A DNA stretch of 64,000 nt from Viridibacterium sediminicola (GTDB lineage: Bacteria > Pseudomonadota > Gammaproteobacteria > Burkholderiales > Rhodocyclaceae): positions 62,001 to 126,000 of the forward strand of contig NZ_JBDIVE010000009.1 in the NCBI RefSeq assembly GCF_039631295.1, read 5' to 3'. Shown in pieces: positions 9,496 to 18,323 of the stretch (the stretch's first letter is position 1; every line of letters begins with the position of its first letter). Both the position numbers and the translations under genes were made by a program. Under the pieces are notes generated by a model. That model was not told the DNA's origin. It searched no databases and saw only the letters and a program-made list of their open reading frames with translations.

Positions 9496-10300
9496 GTTGG
9501 GCGCGCAAACACCGGTGACTGCGGAAGAGCTCAAGCAGAGCCGGCGCCAGCTGGTCATCAAGGGCGGGCTGGCCGCTGCCGCTGCGGTGACGCTGGTGGT
9601 GGCGCTGGCGATGTACGAGAACGCCGAGGCACCGCGCGAAGCGGAACCGGCGCCGACTGCGCACATCACCGCGCCGCTGGCCGCCTCCGACCAGCAATCG
9701 CAGAGCCTCGAAGAGGCTGCCCGGCAGGCGCTGAAGACTTCGGACGAAGCAGCTCAGCTGCAATCGGTGGTGTTGGCCGAGCAGCAAGTGGTGGCGCAGA
9801 CGGCTTCGGCCCCGGTGCCGGAAACTTCAGCTGATCCGACTGTGCCGGTGCTCGGTGTGCCGGCCAGCATGCCCAAGGCCGCCAGCAGCAGCGCGGCCGC
9901 CAGCGGCAAGCAGCAGGCCTCGGGGCGTCTGGTGCTCGAACAGCAGGCGCCGGTGCGCAGCGCGCGTGCCACGCCTGCCGCCAGCAGCCTGGCAGCGCAG
10001 CCCGCAGCACCTGCTCCGCGTCCGCAGGCAGCACCAGCACCCACGCCGACACCGGCCCGTCCGGCCAGTGGTGCGGTGGCTTCGGCGGTGAACAATTTCC
10101 TGGTGCAGCTGGGCGTCTTCGCCAATCAGAACAATGCCGAAGAATTGCGCAAGAAGCTGACTGCCGCAGGCATCCCTTCGCAGCTGGAAACGCGTGTCCA
10201 GGTCGGCCCGTTCAAGACGCGTGAGGAAGCGATGCTCGCGCAGGAAAAGATCAAGGCGCTCGGCCTCGATGCCGGCATGCTGGTGCCGGCACGGCACTAG
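9488..10300 (+). CDS. SPOR-domain protein
   Basis: A 270-residue protein with one membrane helix (about residues 26-42, 'GGLAAAAAVTLVVALAM'), a long Ala/Pro-rich periplasmic linker and a C-terminal SPOR domain (about residues 200-270) starting 'NNFLVQLGVFANQNNAEEL' with 'RVQVGPFKTREEA'. SPOR domains bind glycan strands without stem peptides at division septa, so the protein probably localises to the division site. Its start overlaps the DUF2802 gene by 8 nt. It resembles FtsN/DedD-like proteins in architecture but lacks recognisable FtsN motifs. Confidence 0.85.
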   Translation: MAELGAQTPVTAEELKQSRRQLVIKGGLAAAAAVTLVVALAMYENAEAPREAEPAPTAHITAPLAASDQQSQSLEEAARQALKTSDEAAQLQSVVLAEQQVVAQTASAPVPETSADPTVPVLGVPASMPKAASSSAAASGKQQASGRLVLEQQAPVRSARATPAASSLAAQPAAPAPRPQAAPAPTPTPARPASGAVASAVNNFLVQLGVFANQNNAEELRKKLTAAGIPSQLETRVQVGPFKTREEAMLAQEKIKALGLDAGMLVPARH

Positions 10301-10315
10301 GCTTAGGCACTAGGC
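10293..10315 (+). repeat. 13-bp-period direct repeat at the end of the SPOR gene
   Basis: GGCACTAGGC occurs at 10293-10302 and again at 10306-10315, straddling the SPOR stop codon. It looks like a small slippage duplication. Confidence 0.6.
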
Positions 10316-10325
10316 ACTGCAACAT

Positions 10326-10345
10326 GCCGCGCCATTGGGCGCGGC
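10326..10345 (+). terminator. GC-rich stem-loop after the SPOR gene
   Basis: GCCGCGCC (10326-10333), loop ATTG, GGCGCGGC (10338-10345) form a perfect 8-bp hairpin in the 151-nt gap between the SPOR and DUF6622 genes. No T-run follows, so it is at best a weak or non-canonical terminator. Confidence 0.4.
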
Positions 10346-10451
10346 GGTATGCAACTGAGGCCACGAATCCGGCGCTTCGTCTCAAAGCGTTCGGCCGCAC
10401 AGGGCGGGGCAGGCAAGCTGAAGGCCTGTTCCCTGTCATGAAGGATTGGCC

Positions 10452-10973
10452 ATGCAAGAGATTCTCTCCCACACCCCGATCTGGGTTTTCGGCGTCTTGT
10501 GTCTGCTGCTGGCGTTTGGCGGCATGCAGAGCTTCACCCGCAGCTTGTCGGTCAAGCGCGCCCTCATCGTGCCCCTGGCGATGAGCCTGTGGTCGCTGTC
10601 ACTGCTGATGTCGCGCCTGGCGGGTTCGCCCGCCTTCAGCGCTGCCGTGCTGAGCTGGTGCGGCGCCGTGGCGCTGTCTGTGTTGTTCAGCGGGCTGATC
10701 GGCTATCCGCGTGGTCTGCAGCTTGAAGCCGGCGGTCGCAAGGTTCGTGTGCCCGGCAGCTTGGTGCCCCTGGTTCTGATGCTGATGATTTTCTGCGCGC
10801 GCTTCATCTCGGCGGTGATGCTGGCGCGCGAGCCGGCCTGGCGCGATTCGCTGGGTTTTGGCTTGGGTTTCTCGGTGTTCTACGGCTTGATCAGCGGCGT
10901 CTTCCTGGCGCGTGCCCTGGGTGTCTGGCGCCTGCTGCGTCGGGCCGATGCACAAGCGATGGTGACGGCATGA
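10452..10973 (+). CDS. DUF6622-like integral membrane protein
   Basis: A 173-residue protein with four to five predicted transmembrane helices and a start 'MQEILSHTPIWVFGVLCLLL' like the DUF6622 family. The ATG at 10452 has AAGGA at 10441-10445. Its stop overlaps the start of the histidine kinase gene by 4 nt (ATGA), making it the first gene of a three-gene unit with a LytS/LytR-type system. The function is unknown; being coupled to a sensor kinase, it could be an accessory sensor component (inference). Confidence 0.65.
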   Translation: MQEILSHTPIWVFGVLCLLLAFGGMQSFTRSLSVKRALIVPLAMSLWSLSLLMSRLAGSPAFSAAVLSWCGAVALSVLFSGLIGYPRGLQLEAGGRKVRVPGSLVPLVLMLMIFCARFISAVMLAREPAWRDSLGFGLGFSVFYGLISGVFLARALGVWRLLRRADAQAMVTA

Positions 10974-12034
10974 GCGGGCCGCTGCCGTCGCAGGAGGCCC
11001 GGAATGCCAAAGCGCTAAGCCTGCCGCCGCTCAATGTGCTGCTGATGGTGGTGGCCGGCAATACCCTGGTGGCCTTGCTGGTGTGGGCGATGAACGAGTA
11101 CAGCCTGTGGTCGACCTGGATCATTTCGCAGTGCCAGGGGCTGTCGGTCTATGCTATCTATGCCTTGCTCTTTCGCAGGCTCAAGTGGCGTATCGGGCGT
11201 GCGCCCAGCATCATCCTGAGCAGCTGCCTGGGCTTGCCGGCGGGTTTGTATCTGGCGCAGTTCATCGGGTTTCAGGGAGTGGCTGATCATCTGTTCAGCA
11301 ACAGCCATTCATTGCTGCGCTACGTCCTGATCGGCGCCGTGTTCACGCTGGGGTTCACGTACTACTTCAGCAACCGCTTGCGCATTGCCCGGCTGGAGCA
11401 GGCAAGGCAAGAGGCGGCGCTGCGTGAGGCGCAGGGGCAGAAGGCAGCTTTGCGCGCCGAACTGCGTCTGCTGCAGGCGCAGATCGAGCCGCACTTCCTG
11501 TTCAATACCCTGGCCAATCTGCACAGCCTGATCGGCCGCGATGATGCGCTGGCGAAAACCCTGCTGGAGCGCCTTAACGACTACCTGCGCGCCAGCCTCA
11601 GCCATAGCCGCGCCGAGCAGGCTACGCTGGGCGATGAGTTCGCCATGCTGTCGGCTTATCTGGCGATTCAGCAGCTGCGCATGGGCGGGCGTTTGCAGAC
11701 TCAGGTCGAGCTGGCGGAGGCGCTGCGTGAGGCGGCTTTCCCGCCGATGCTGCTGCAGCCCTTGGTCGAGAATGCCATCATCCATGGCATCGAACCCAAG
11801 CTGGGGGCTGGCCGGGTCAGCGTGATGGCGGCGGGCGATGCGCAGCAACTGCGCATCGTGGTGGAAGATGATGGCGTCGGCTTTGGTGCCAGCACGGGCG
11901 GCAGCGGTCTGGGGCTGACGAATGTGCGTGAGCGCCTGAGCGCCTTGTTCGGCAGCGCCGCGACGCTGGAGATCCGTGACCATGCACCGACTGGAGTACG
12001 AGTGGAACTATGTCTGCCGCGCGAAAAATACTAG
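10970..12034 (+). CDS. Membrane sensor histidine kinase, LytS/YehU type
   Basis: A 354-residue kinase. Four hydrophobic segments occupy about residues 20-130, then a short coiled-coil. The His_kinase domain has the phosphoacceptor His175 in 'QAQIEPHFLFNTLANLHSLI', the LytS-family signature. The ATPase part shows the N box 'LVENAIIHGIEP' and G boxes 'DDGVGFG' and 'GSGLGLTNVRERL'. It should phosphorylate the LytTR regulator encoded next, with which it overlaps by 25 nt. The signal is unknown. Confidence 0.92.
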   Translation: MSGPLPSQEARNAKALSLPPLNVLLMVVAGNTLVALLVWAMNEYSLWSTWIISQCQGLSVYAIYALLFRRLKWRIGRAPSIILSSCLGLPAGLYLAQFIGFQGVADHLFSNSHSLLRYVLIGAVFTLGFTYYFSNRLRIARLEQARQEAALREAQGQKAALRAELRLLQAQIEPHFLFNTLANLHSLIGRDDALAKTLLERLNDYLRASLSHSRAEQATLGDEFAMLSAYLAIQQLRMGGRLQTQVELAEALREAAFPPMLLQPLVENAIIHGIEPKLGAGRVSVMAAGDAQQLRIVVEDDGVGFGASTGGSGLGLTNVRERLSALFGSAATLEIRDHAPTGVRVELCLPREKY

Positions 12035-12777
12035 CCCTGATCGCTGAAGACGAGCCCTTGCTGGCGGCCGATCTGGCCACGCGCCTGAGCGGCTTGTGGC
12101 CCGAGCTGGAGATTGCCGAGCTCGTGCATCACGGCCCGGCAGCGCTTGAGGCGATCCAGCGCCTGCAGCCCGAAGTGGTGTTTCTCGATATCCGCATGCC
12201 CGGTCTGTCCGGCATCGAAGTCGCGCAGCAGGTGCAGGTGGCGCATCTGGTTTTCGTCACGGCTTACGACCAGTACGCGGTCGCCGCGTTCGAGTCTGCT
12301 GCTGTCGATTACCTGCTCAAGCCGGTCAGTGACGAGCGCCTGGCGCAGACGGTCAGCCGCCTGCAGGCGCGCATCGCGCAGCCGGCCTCGCCGGCCGATC
12401 TTGGCGTTTTGCTGCAGCAGCTGATGCAGCGCACGCAGGAGGCGCCGCCGGCACGGCTCAAGTGGATTCGCGCCAGCGTCGGCAGCGACACGCACCTCGT
12501 CGATGTCGACGAGGTGTTGTACTTCCATGCCGATGACAAATACACGCTGCTGCAGACCGCAAAGCGGGAGTACCTGATCCGCACGCCGCTCAAGGAGCTG
12601 TTGCCGCAGCTCGATCCGGCGCGCTTCTGGCAGATCCATCGCAACACCATCGTCGCCACGGCGGCGATTGCCTGCGCGCGCCGTGCGCTCAATGGCCGTG
12701 TGAGTTTGAGCCTGCACGGACGCGACGAGACCCTGGATGTCAGTCGCGCTTATGCCCATCTGTTTCGCCAGATGTGA
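12010..12777 (+). CDS. LytTR-family DNA-binding response regulator
   Basis: A 255-residue regulator. The receiver domain (about 1-120) shows the acidic pair 'AEDEP', phospho-acceptor Asp60 in 'VVFLDIRMPGLSG' and Lys in 'LLKPVSD'. The C-terminal LytTR domain (about 150-255) contains 'VDEVLYFHADDKYTLL' and 'FWQIHRNTIV', the latter being part of the DNA-binding beta face. It is the cognate partner of the overlapping LytS-type kinase. Target genes cannot be read from the sequence. Confidence 0.93.
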   Translation: MSAARKILALIAEDEPLLAADLATRLSGLWPELEIAELVHHGPAALEAIQRLQPEVVFLDIRMPGLSGIEVAQQVQVAHLVFVTAYDQYAVAAFESAAVDYLLKPVSDERLAQTVSRLQARIAQPASPADLGVLLQQLMQRTQEAPPARLKWIRASVGSDTHLVDVDEVLYFHADDKYTLLQTAKREYLIRTPLKELLPQLDPARFWQIHRNTIVATAAIACARRALNGRVSLSLHGRDETLDVSRAYAHLFRQM

Positions 12778-12787
12778 GCTGGGGTGT

Positions 12788-13570
12788 TCAGGCGGGCGCG
12801 AGGTAAAAGCGATTGATGATTTCGCCCCGGCTGGCGAGCAGGCGCTGGACAACGTCTTCATACAGCGAGTGTTCCAGGGCGATGTCCTGGATGGTCTGCC
12901 CGTGCAGGGAAGCGCAGAGATTGGCGCAGGCCAGCGGGGCTTTCAGACGGCGGGCGTAGTCGATGAGGTGTCGCGCCTGCTCCAGGCTGATTTCCCGCAT
13001 CAACTCCGGACCGAGTATGCCGACGTTCTCAAGCAGGGGGTAGGGCAGGATGCTGCGCAGCTGCGATAGAAAAATAGTCCCGATGTCGAGCTTGCCGATG
13101 TGCTGGCGGTGCTGTGCAATGCGCAGCGCAGCGTCGATGAAAAAGTCCAGATGCACGTTGTTCTTGCAGAACACCGAAATCGAGTTATTGACACGATGGC
13201 TGATCTGGCTTTCGCCGGTTTCGTCGGTGAACAGCCAGATCTCATGGCAGAACGCAAAGTCTGCGGTCACCTCGAGCGTCAGCTTCTCGGGGGCGAAGAC
13301 CAGCAGGTCGGCATCCACCCAGATGGCACGTTCGTAACCTTGCGCCAGCAGCTCTCTGGCGACAAGAAGGCGCGCCAGATCGGTGGTCGGGCAGATCTGG
13401 CCATCGGCCTTGGCGCGAAACCAGTCCGGCGCATAGGCGAGAAAGGCGTCGTCGATGAAGCGGTATTCGAAGGCATGGCTGTCCGCCCAAGCCCTGACGG
13501 TCTGCATGCAGGTCGCAATCCAGTCAGGCACCTGGTGCGTTCTGTAGGACTGATAGACGATGCTTTTCAT
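12788..13570 (-). CDS. Putative GT-A-type glycosyltransferase-like protein
   Basis: A 260-residue soluble protein. Its N-terminal half has features of nucleotide-diphospho-sugar transferases: 'KSIVYQSYRTHQVPDW' like GT32 starts, an aromatic/acidic region, and a DXD-like motif Asp86-Ala-Asp88 in 'AIWVDADLLVF' typical of a metal/UDP-sugar site. I recognise no specific family and no acceptor. It stands alone between the two-component system and the cti gene. The glycosyltransferase call rests only on the fold-level motif. Confidence 0.5.
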   Translation of the reverse strand: MKSIVYQSYRTHQVPDWIATCMQTVRAWADSHAFEYRFIDDAFLAYAPDWFRAKADGQICPTTDLARLLVARELLAQGYERAIWVDADLLVFAPEKLTLEVTADFAFCHEIWLFTDETGESQISHRVNNSISVFCKNNVHLDFFIDAALRIAQHRQHIGKLDIGTIFLSQLRSILPYPLLENVGILGPELMREISLEQARHLIDYARRLKAPLACANLCASLHGQTIQDIALEHSLYEDVVQRLLASRGEIINRFYLAPA

Positions 13571-13642
13571 TCGAACCTCCGGCGGCTCTACATGGCCTTG
13601 TGTCGATGCGGAGCGGGCGCTGGCAGCACGGCGCCACCAGAC

Positions 13643-16000
13643 TCAGCGGTTTTCCAGGCGGTTGTAATCGAAGAGGCCGGCTTCGATCGGCGCGCGCCGT
13701 GCGTAGTCGGCATTGAGCGTATCGCTGAGCGCCCAGAAGTTCGGTGAGGTGCGTCGCACGCCAAACTGGCTGACCAGGGCGCGGTAATCGGCCTCGCTGC
13801 GCAGCTGGCTGAGCGCCTGACGGAAGGCCGGCAGTTGCGCACTCTGGATGTGGAAAAACGCATTCGGATAAGCGCCCACATAACCGTTGAGCACATCGAG
13901 CGAGAATTCGGCGGGCACCAGGGTCCTGGCGTCATTGAGCAGCTGGGCGACATTCAGGTGCGCGGCGTTGCGCAGCAGGCTCACGGTCTCGAAACCGTCC
14001 TCCTCGTCGATGCGCAGAAAACTCACCTCCGGCATCCACGCCAGGGCGTTGCCACGCAGCTCCGCCAGCTCGCCCAGCACTTGCCGCGTCGGCGCATTGC
14101 GGATGCCGGTCAGTGCGTGTTCGCGCGGCAGCACCGTTTGCAGGCGTTGCTTGAGCATGCCCATCAATTCCTTCTCGGGCGGCTCGCTGCCCTTGAAGGG
14201 AATGGCGGTCTCGCGGTGGAAGTAGGCGTATTTGCCGAACACCAGATCTTTGACATCACTGCCCACCGCACGATACCAGCGGTCGCGTACGGCTTCGCGC
14301 TGGCTGCTCGGGAGCATGGCGATGAAGTTGTATTCGCCCTCCATGCGCAGGAAGTCCATGTACAGCCGCGTATTGAGCTGGTGGCCGATGTTGCCGAACA
14401 CATCGTAGCCGGCGACCAGCAGGTAATGCAGGCGCTCGAACAGCGAATAGTCGAACAGCCAGGCCGTTTTCGGCGTGCCGCCATTGAGACCCTTGAGCAC
14501 CGTGGCGCTGTCGAAGTGGCGATAGACCGTCAGTGCGGCATTCGGATTCTGGCCCTCGCCGTTCCAGAACAAACTGATATCCGGGCCTGCCGCCGGTGGT
14601 GCAAAGGCGGCATCCAGGAAGGCGGATTTGTCCTGCAGATAGCGGCGCTCATCCTTGGCGTAGGCGTACCAGGCCGCCGGCGCCAGCACCTGCGAGCCGC
14701 GCTCGGCGGGCAGGGCGAGGTTGCGGCTTTCGCGCTTGAGGAAGTCGGCCGCGCTTTCGGGCAGCTTGTCCGGATCGATGAAGAACACCCAGAAGTGATC
14801 ATTGATCACGTTCAGCGCGGTCTGGCCGCGGCACACCGGGCCCTTGATGAAGCCCATGATCGTGAATTGCGCCTCATCGAGCATGAAGCGGTAGCGCGCA
14901 CGCGAGGGCAGGTCGCGGAAGGTGAGGAAGGGGTTGGCGGCGATCTGCGGCGAATAAGCGGGCAGGGCGCTGACCTGGTAGTCGCTGCTGTAGAACAGCG
15001 CGTTCCAGCGCGCCATGCGTGCCTCGCTCAATTCGTAAGGCATGTGCGATTTGACCGAGATGGATTCCTCCACCGGTAGCAGGCGGTAGTAGACGCGCGC
15101 CACGCCCGGATCATCGAAGGGCCGGCGGGTGGCGATCTCACGCACCGGCAGGCCGGGCGGGGTGGCCGAGCGCACCATGCGGAAGAAGCGGCGATTGCCC
15201 GCGCTGGCGCTATCGTCCTTGAAATACAGGTGGGCGATGAACAGGTGTTCGTACATGTAGCGGCTGACCAGGCGCTCGCGCAGGCTGTCGCCATTGAAAT
15301 AGCGCTCCCATTGCTGCACCTGGCGGTGCAGCGCAGGCGGCAGGGGTACTGCGCCTTCATAGGGCGCGCCCTGGGCCAGCCACTGCTTGATCGTGAATAC
15401 CTCGTGCGCGTTCAGCGCCGGCAGGCCGAAGGGCATGCCCCACAGCGGATTCTTCTCTTCATAGGCCTGGAAAGCCTCGGGTGCGACGCACTGCTGTTCG
15501 CGGTTTAGCGAGAAATCCAGATCATCTGACACGGGTTTGTCGGCCGGCAGCGGATGTTTGGCTTTCTGGTCGAGTACGCGCGAGAGCAGGGCGGCTTGCA
15601 ACTCGGCGGCCGGCGTCTGGCGATGTTCGTTGAGCACCGGGAAGAAGCCTTTTTCACGCCAGGCCGAGGCATTCGGCGCATCGATGTAGAGCCGCGTCGG
15701 TTCGGCTTCGAGCAGGCGTGTGCCGTTGTAGACGGGCTCCTTGCTGGCGCCGCGCGCCACACCTTCCCAGGACGAGAGCTTGAGCTGGCAGGGGGCGTCG
15801 TAACAGGCGTGGCAGACCACACAGCGCTGGTCGAGAATCGGCTGTACGTCGCGGTGGTAGAGCAGATTGGCGGTCGGCTTGGTGGGGACATCGAAGCGCG
15901 TCGGATCACTCGGTCCGAACAGGGCCTGCAAATCTTCGCGCACCAGGCTCGCGCAGCCCACCAAGACCAGCACTCCCAGCACAAGCCATGCTTTTTTCAT
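13643..16000 (-). CDS. cti: Fatty acid cis/trans isomerase (Cti)
   Basis: A 785-residue protein of the Cti family, which converts cis- to trans-unsaturated acyl chains in membrane phospholipids to stiffen membranes under solvent, heat or osmotic stress. A cytochrome c-type haem site is visible near the N-terminus (Cys60-x-x-Cys63-His64 in 'CVVCHACYDAPCQLK'), as in Pseudomonas Cti. Family wording such as 'VPTKPTANLLYHRDVQPILDQRC' region, 'IYPDKLPESA'-like 'FFIDPDKLPESAADFL' and the long C-terminal half agree in length (about 766 in Pseudomonas). The N-terminal signal ends in a lipobox, Leu13-Val-Gly-Cys16, so this copy may be a lipoprotein. It is monocistronic, 127 nt downstream of the FIST transducer gene end. 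Confidence 0.9.
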   Translation of the reverse strand: MKKAWLVLGVLVLVGCASLVREDLQALFGPSDPTRFDVPTKPTANLLYHRDVQPILDQRCVVCHACYDAPCQLKLSSWEGVARGASKEPVYNGTRLLEAEPTRLYIDAPNASAWREKGFFPVLNEHRQTPAAELQAALLSRVLDQKAKHPLPADKPVSDDLDFSLNREQQCVAPEAFQAYEEKNPLWGMPFGLPALNAHEVFTIKQWLAQGAPYEGAVPLPPALHRQVQQWERYFNGDSLRERLVSRYMYEHLFIAHLYFKDDSASAGNRRFFRMVRSATPPGLPVREIATRRPFDDPGVARVYYRLLPVEESISVKSHMPYELSEARMARWNALFYSSDYQVSALPAYSPQIAANPFLTFRDLPSRARYRFMLDEAQFTIMGFIKGPVCRGQTALNVINDHFWVFFIDPDKLPESAADFLKRESRNLALPAERGSQVLAPAAWYAYAKDERRYLQDKSAFLDAAFAPPAAGPDISLFWNGEGQNPNAALTVYRHFDSATVLKGLNGGTPKTAWLFDYSLFERLHYLLVAGYDVFGNIGHQLNTRLYMDFLRMEGEYNFIAMLPSSQREAVRDRWYRAVGSDVKDLVFGKYAYFHRETAIPFKGSEPPEKELMGMLKQRLQTVLPREHALTGIRNAPTRQVLGELAELRGNALAWMPEVSFLRIDEEDGFETVSLLRNAAHLNVAQLLNDARTLVPAEFSLDVLNGYVGAYPNAFFHIQSAQLPAFRQALSQLRSEADYRALVSQFGVRRTSPNFWALSDTLNADYARRAPIEAGLFDYNRLENR

Positions 16001-16127
16001 TCTTGCCCACCCTGCCTACCCGTAACAATGATCACTGACAGGCAGGTGGCACTGATGCTCGCTGCGGCAGCGCCAGCGATGTTCCGGATTCGCCCTGCCG
16101 GCGTCAAGCGCGGGCAGCTGCGCGCGC

Positions 16128-18143
16128 TCAGCCCTCGGTCAGCAGCTTGAGCTTGTCGGCCACGGTCTTGGTGTGCTGGGTGGTGTCGGAGGTTTGCACG
16201 GTGAGGCTCTGGATTTCGCCGAGCATGCCGGTGATGGTGGTGACATCGCGCGATTGGTGCTCGATCTCGTCGGCCACGCGGCTGATGCTGCTGGCCAGCT
16301 CGGAGATGTCGGTGCCGATGGCGCCAGCACTGCCACGAGATTTCTCCGCCAGCTTGCGCACCTCGTCGGCCACCACGGCAAAGCCGCGCCCCATGTCGCC
16401 GGCACGTGCGGCTTCGATGGCGGCGTTGAGCGCCAGCAGATTGGTCTGGTCGGCGATCTGCTGGATCACCTCGACCACGCCACGGATGCGGTCGCTGGCA
16501 TTGGCCAGGGCGCGCGCATTGTCGGCCACCAGCGAGGCATTGCGGGTCAGCGTCTCGGCGGTGTCGCGGGCGCCACTGACCAGCTGCGCCTGCTTGCCCA
16601 TGTGGCCGGTGAGATCGCTCACCGAGGCATAAAGCGCTTGCGTGAAGGCGTCGATCTGCTGCGAGGTCTGCTCGCGTGAGGCATTCGCCTGGGCCAGCGT
16701 GGCACCCAGATTGTTGAGCCCCGTGGCGACGGCGGCCATGTTCTGGTCGAAGTCCTCGGGATTGAGCTTGGCGCCGTAGTGCTGCTGTTCGTAATCGTGG
16801 ATCAATTGGCCGAACAGGCGTGACAGGCCTGAAAGCTTGCCGATCTGCCGGCGCAGGAAGAAGGCCTTGAACTCGCCATAATGGCCGACGAAGTTATCGA
16901 CATAGTCATCGTGGAATTCGACGCCGGGCGCCACGCGGAAGAAGAAGATCGCCGTCAGGGTCTGGTTGAGATTGAGCCCCAGAATCTCACCAAAGGTCGA
17001 CAGGCCGGCCAGCTGCGCACATTTGAAGACATCGCCCACCGCGTTCAGCTCACGCTCGTTGTAGAGGCGGCGCAGGATGCAGTCATTGAGGATGCCGGCC
17101 ACCGGCGCCGCCGGTTTGCCACGCATGAAGTGCTCGAAGTCGCGGGCCGTGGTGGCGACCAGACCGGTCCGCTTGACCAGCAGCAGCTCTTCGCCCGAGG
17201 CAATGTCGCAGTAGAAGTTGATGCGCTGGCGCTGCAGATCGATGCTGTGCACCGAGCGCACATAGATCTCCTTGCCGACGCGGATCGCAAATGAATAGTC
17301 GGCCAGCTTGTCCGACAGCGTTTGCGGGCTGCAGCCGAGGCTGGCGCACAAGGCATCGATCAGCGAGATCACGCGGCCCTGGGCGGTGATCACATCCTCG
17401 ATGTAGCGTCCTTCGATCGAGGCATGGATGACGTGGTAGCGCTCGCCGGTGGGCTCGAAATTCTGGCTCTTGAACACGCCGAAGCGGGCTCCCGGCGCGA
17501 GCTTGATGAAGGCGATCAGCGCATGGTTCTCGTACTTCTGCCGGCCGTCATGCAGCCAGGTGTGCTGGAAGTCGAGCTTGCCACCGGCCGAGCCGCCGAC
17601 GAACAGGCAGGGGAAGCGCGTCGAGTTGTACAGCGCTTCCATGAAAAACGACTCCGAGGCCGACATGCCCTCGAACATCACATAAGCAAAGGTGTCGTGG
17701 TGATGGATCGGAAAACCCGGTTCGAGTCGCTCGATGGATTGGCTCAGGCGAGCGACGCGTTCGTTGATGCCCAGCTGTGGCGTATCACGACGCAAGTCTT
17801 CGCAACCCAGCGGCACGGCCGCCACGTGCACTTGGGCGATCAGCGAGGCATCGAAGCATTGCAGCACCACATGGTCCCAGTGCTCGCCGGTGCGGCAGTA
17901 GAGGTTCTCCTCAGCACTGCACAGCTCACCGGCGGTGGAGCACAGCGTCATCGCAACGCCTGGAAAGCGCGCGGCGATGTTGCGGGCGATGCTGTCCAGA
18001 TCGAGGTGCGGCGAAACAAAGCCGGCAATGAAGGCTGGTTTGATGCTCAGTGCAGCCAGCTTGCTGGCGATCTCGCCACTGCTGCCGGCGACACTGATCA
18101 CGCCCTGGCTGGATGCTGGCTGGAAGCGTTTGAAGAAACTCAT
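16128..18143 (-). CDS. Cytoplasmic methyl-accepting-type transducer with FIST sensor domain
   Basis: A 671-residue protein with no transmembrane helix. About residues 15-370 form FIST N and FIST C domains (for example 'CSTAGELCS', 'LFVGGSAGGKLDF', 'HASIEGRYIEDV'), a sensor module thought to bind small ligands such as amino acids. A helical linker leads to a short MCP signalling domain whose hairpin tip spans about residues 561-602 ('QQIADQTNLLALNAAIEAAR' then GDMGRGFAVVADEVRKLAEKS). The ATG at 18143 has GGGGA upstream; an earlier in-frame start at 18182 is less well supported. It should act on CheA/CheW in the cytoplasm or a related signalling array. No che genes are adjacent. Confidence 0.88.
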   Translation of the reverse strand: MSFFKRFQPASSQGVISVAGSSGEIASKLAALSIKPAFIAGFVSPHLDLDSIARNIAARFPGVAMTLCSTAGELCSAEENLYCRTGEHWDHVVLQCFDASLIAQVHVAAVPLGCEDLRRDTPQLGINERVARLSQSIERLEPGFPIHHHDTFAYVMFEGMSASESFFMEALYNSTRFPCLFVGGSAGGKLDFQHTWLHDGRQKYENHALIAFIKLAPGARFGVFKSQNFEPTGERYHVIHASIEGRYIEDVITAQGRVISLIDALCASLGCSPQTLSDKLADYSFAIRVGKEIYVRSVHSIDLQRQRINFYCDIASGEELLLVKRTGLVATTARDFEHFMRGKPAAPVAGILNDCILRRLYNERELNAVGDVFKCAQLAGLSTFGEILGLNLNQTLTAIFFFRVAPGVEFHDDYVDNFVGHYGEFKAFFLRRQIGKLSGLSRLFGQLIHDYEQQHYGAKLNPEDFDQNMAAVATGLNNLGATLAQANASREQTSQQIDAFTQALYASVSDLTGHMGKQAQLVSGARDTAETLTRNASLVADNARALANASDRIRGVVEVIQQIADQTNLLALNAAIEAARAGDMGRGFAVVADEVRKLAEKSRGSAGAIGTDISELASSISRVADEIEHQSRDVTTITGMLGEIQSLTVQTSDTTQHTKTVADKLKLLTEG

Positions 18144-18323
18144 GATCTGTCCCCGGTCTTGTATTGGCATGCGGCCCCGCACGCGTGGTACGGCTGCATA
18201 TCCCCATGTCCTCGGAGATTTTGGCCCGATCTTGAGCGCGGGGACGCGGCGTGTTGACCTGGATCATGCCCGGCACGGTCTTGCCACTGTCATCGGGCAG
18301 CCGTGCCGGTTTGCGTGCGGCGC

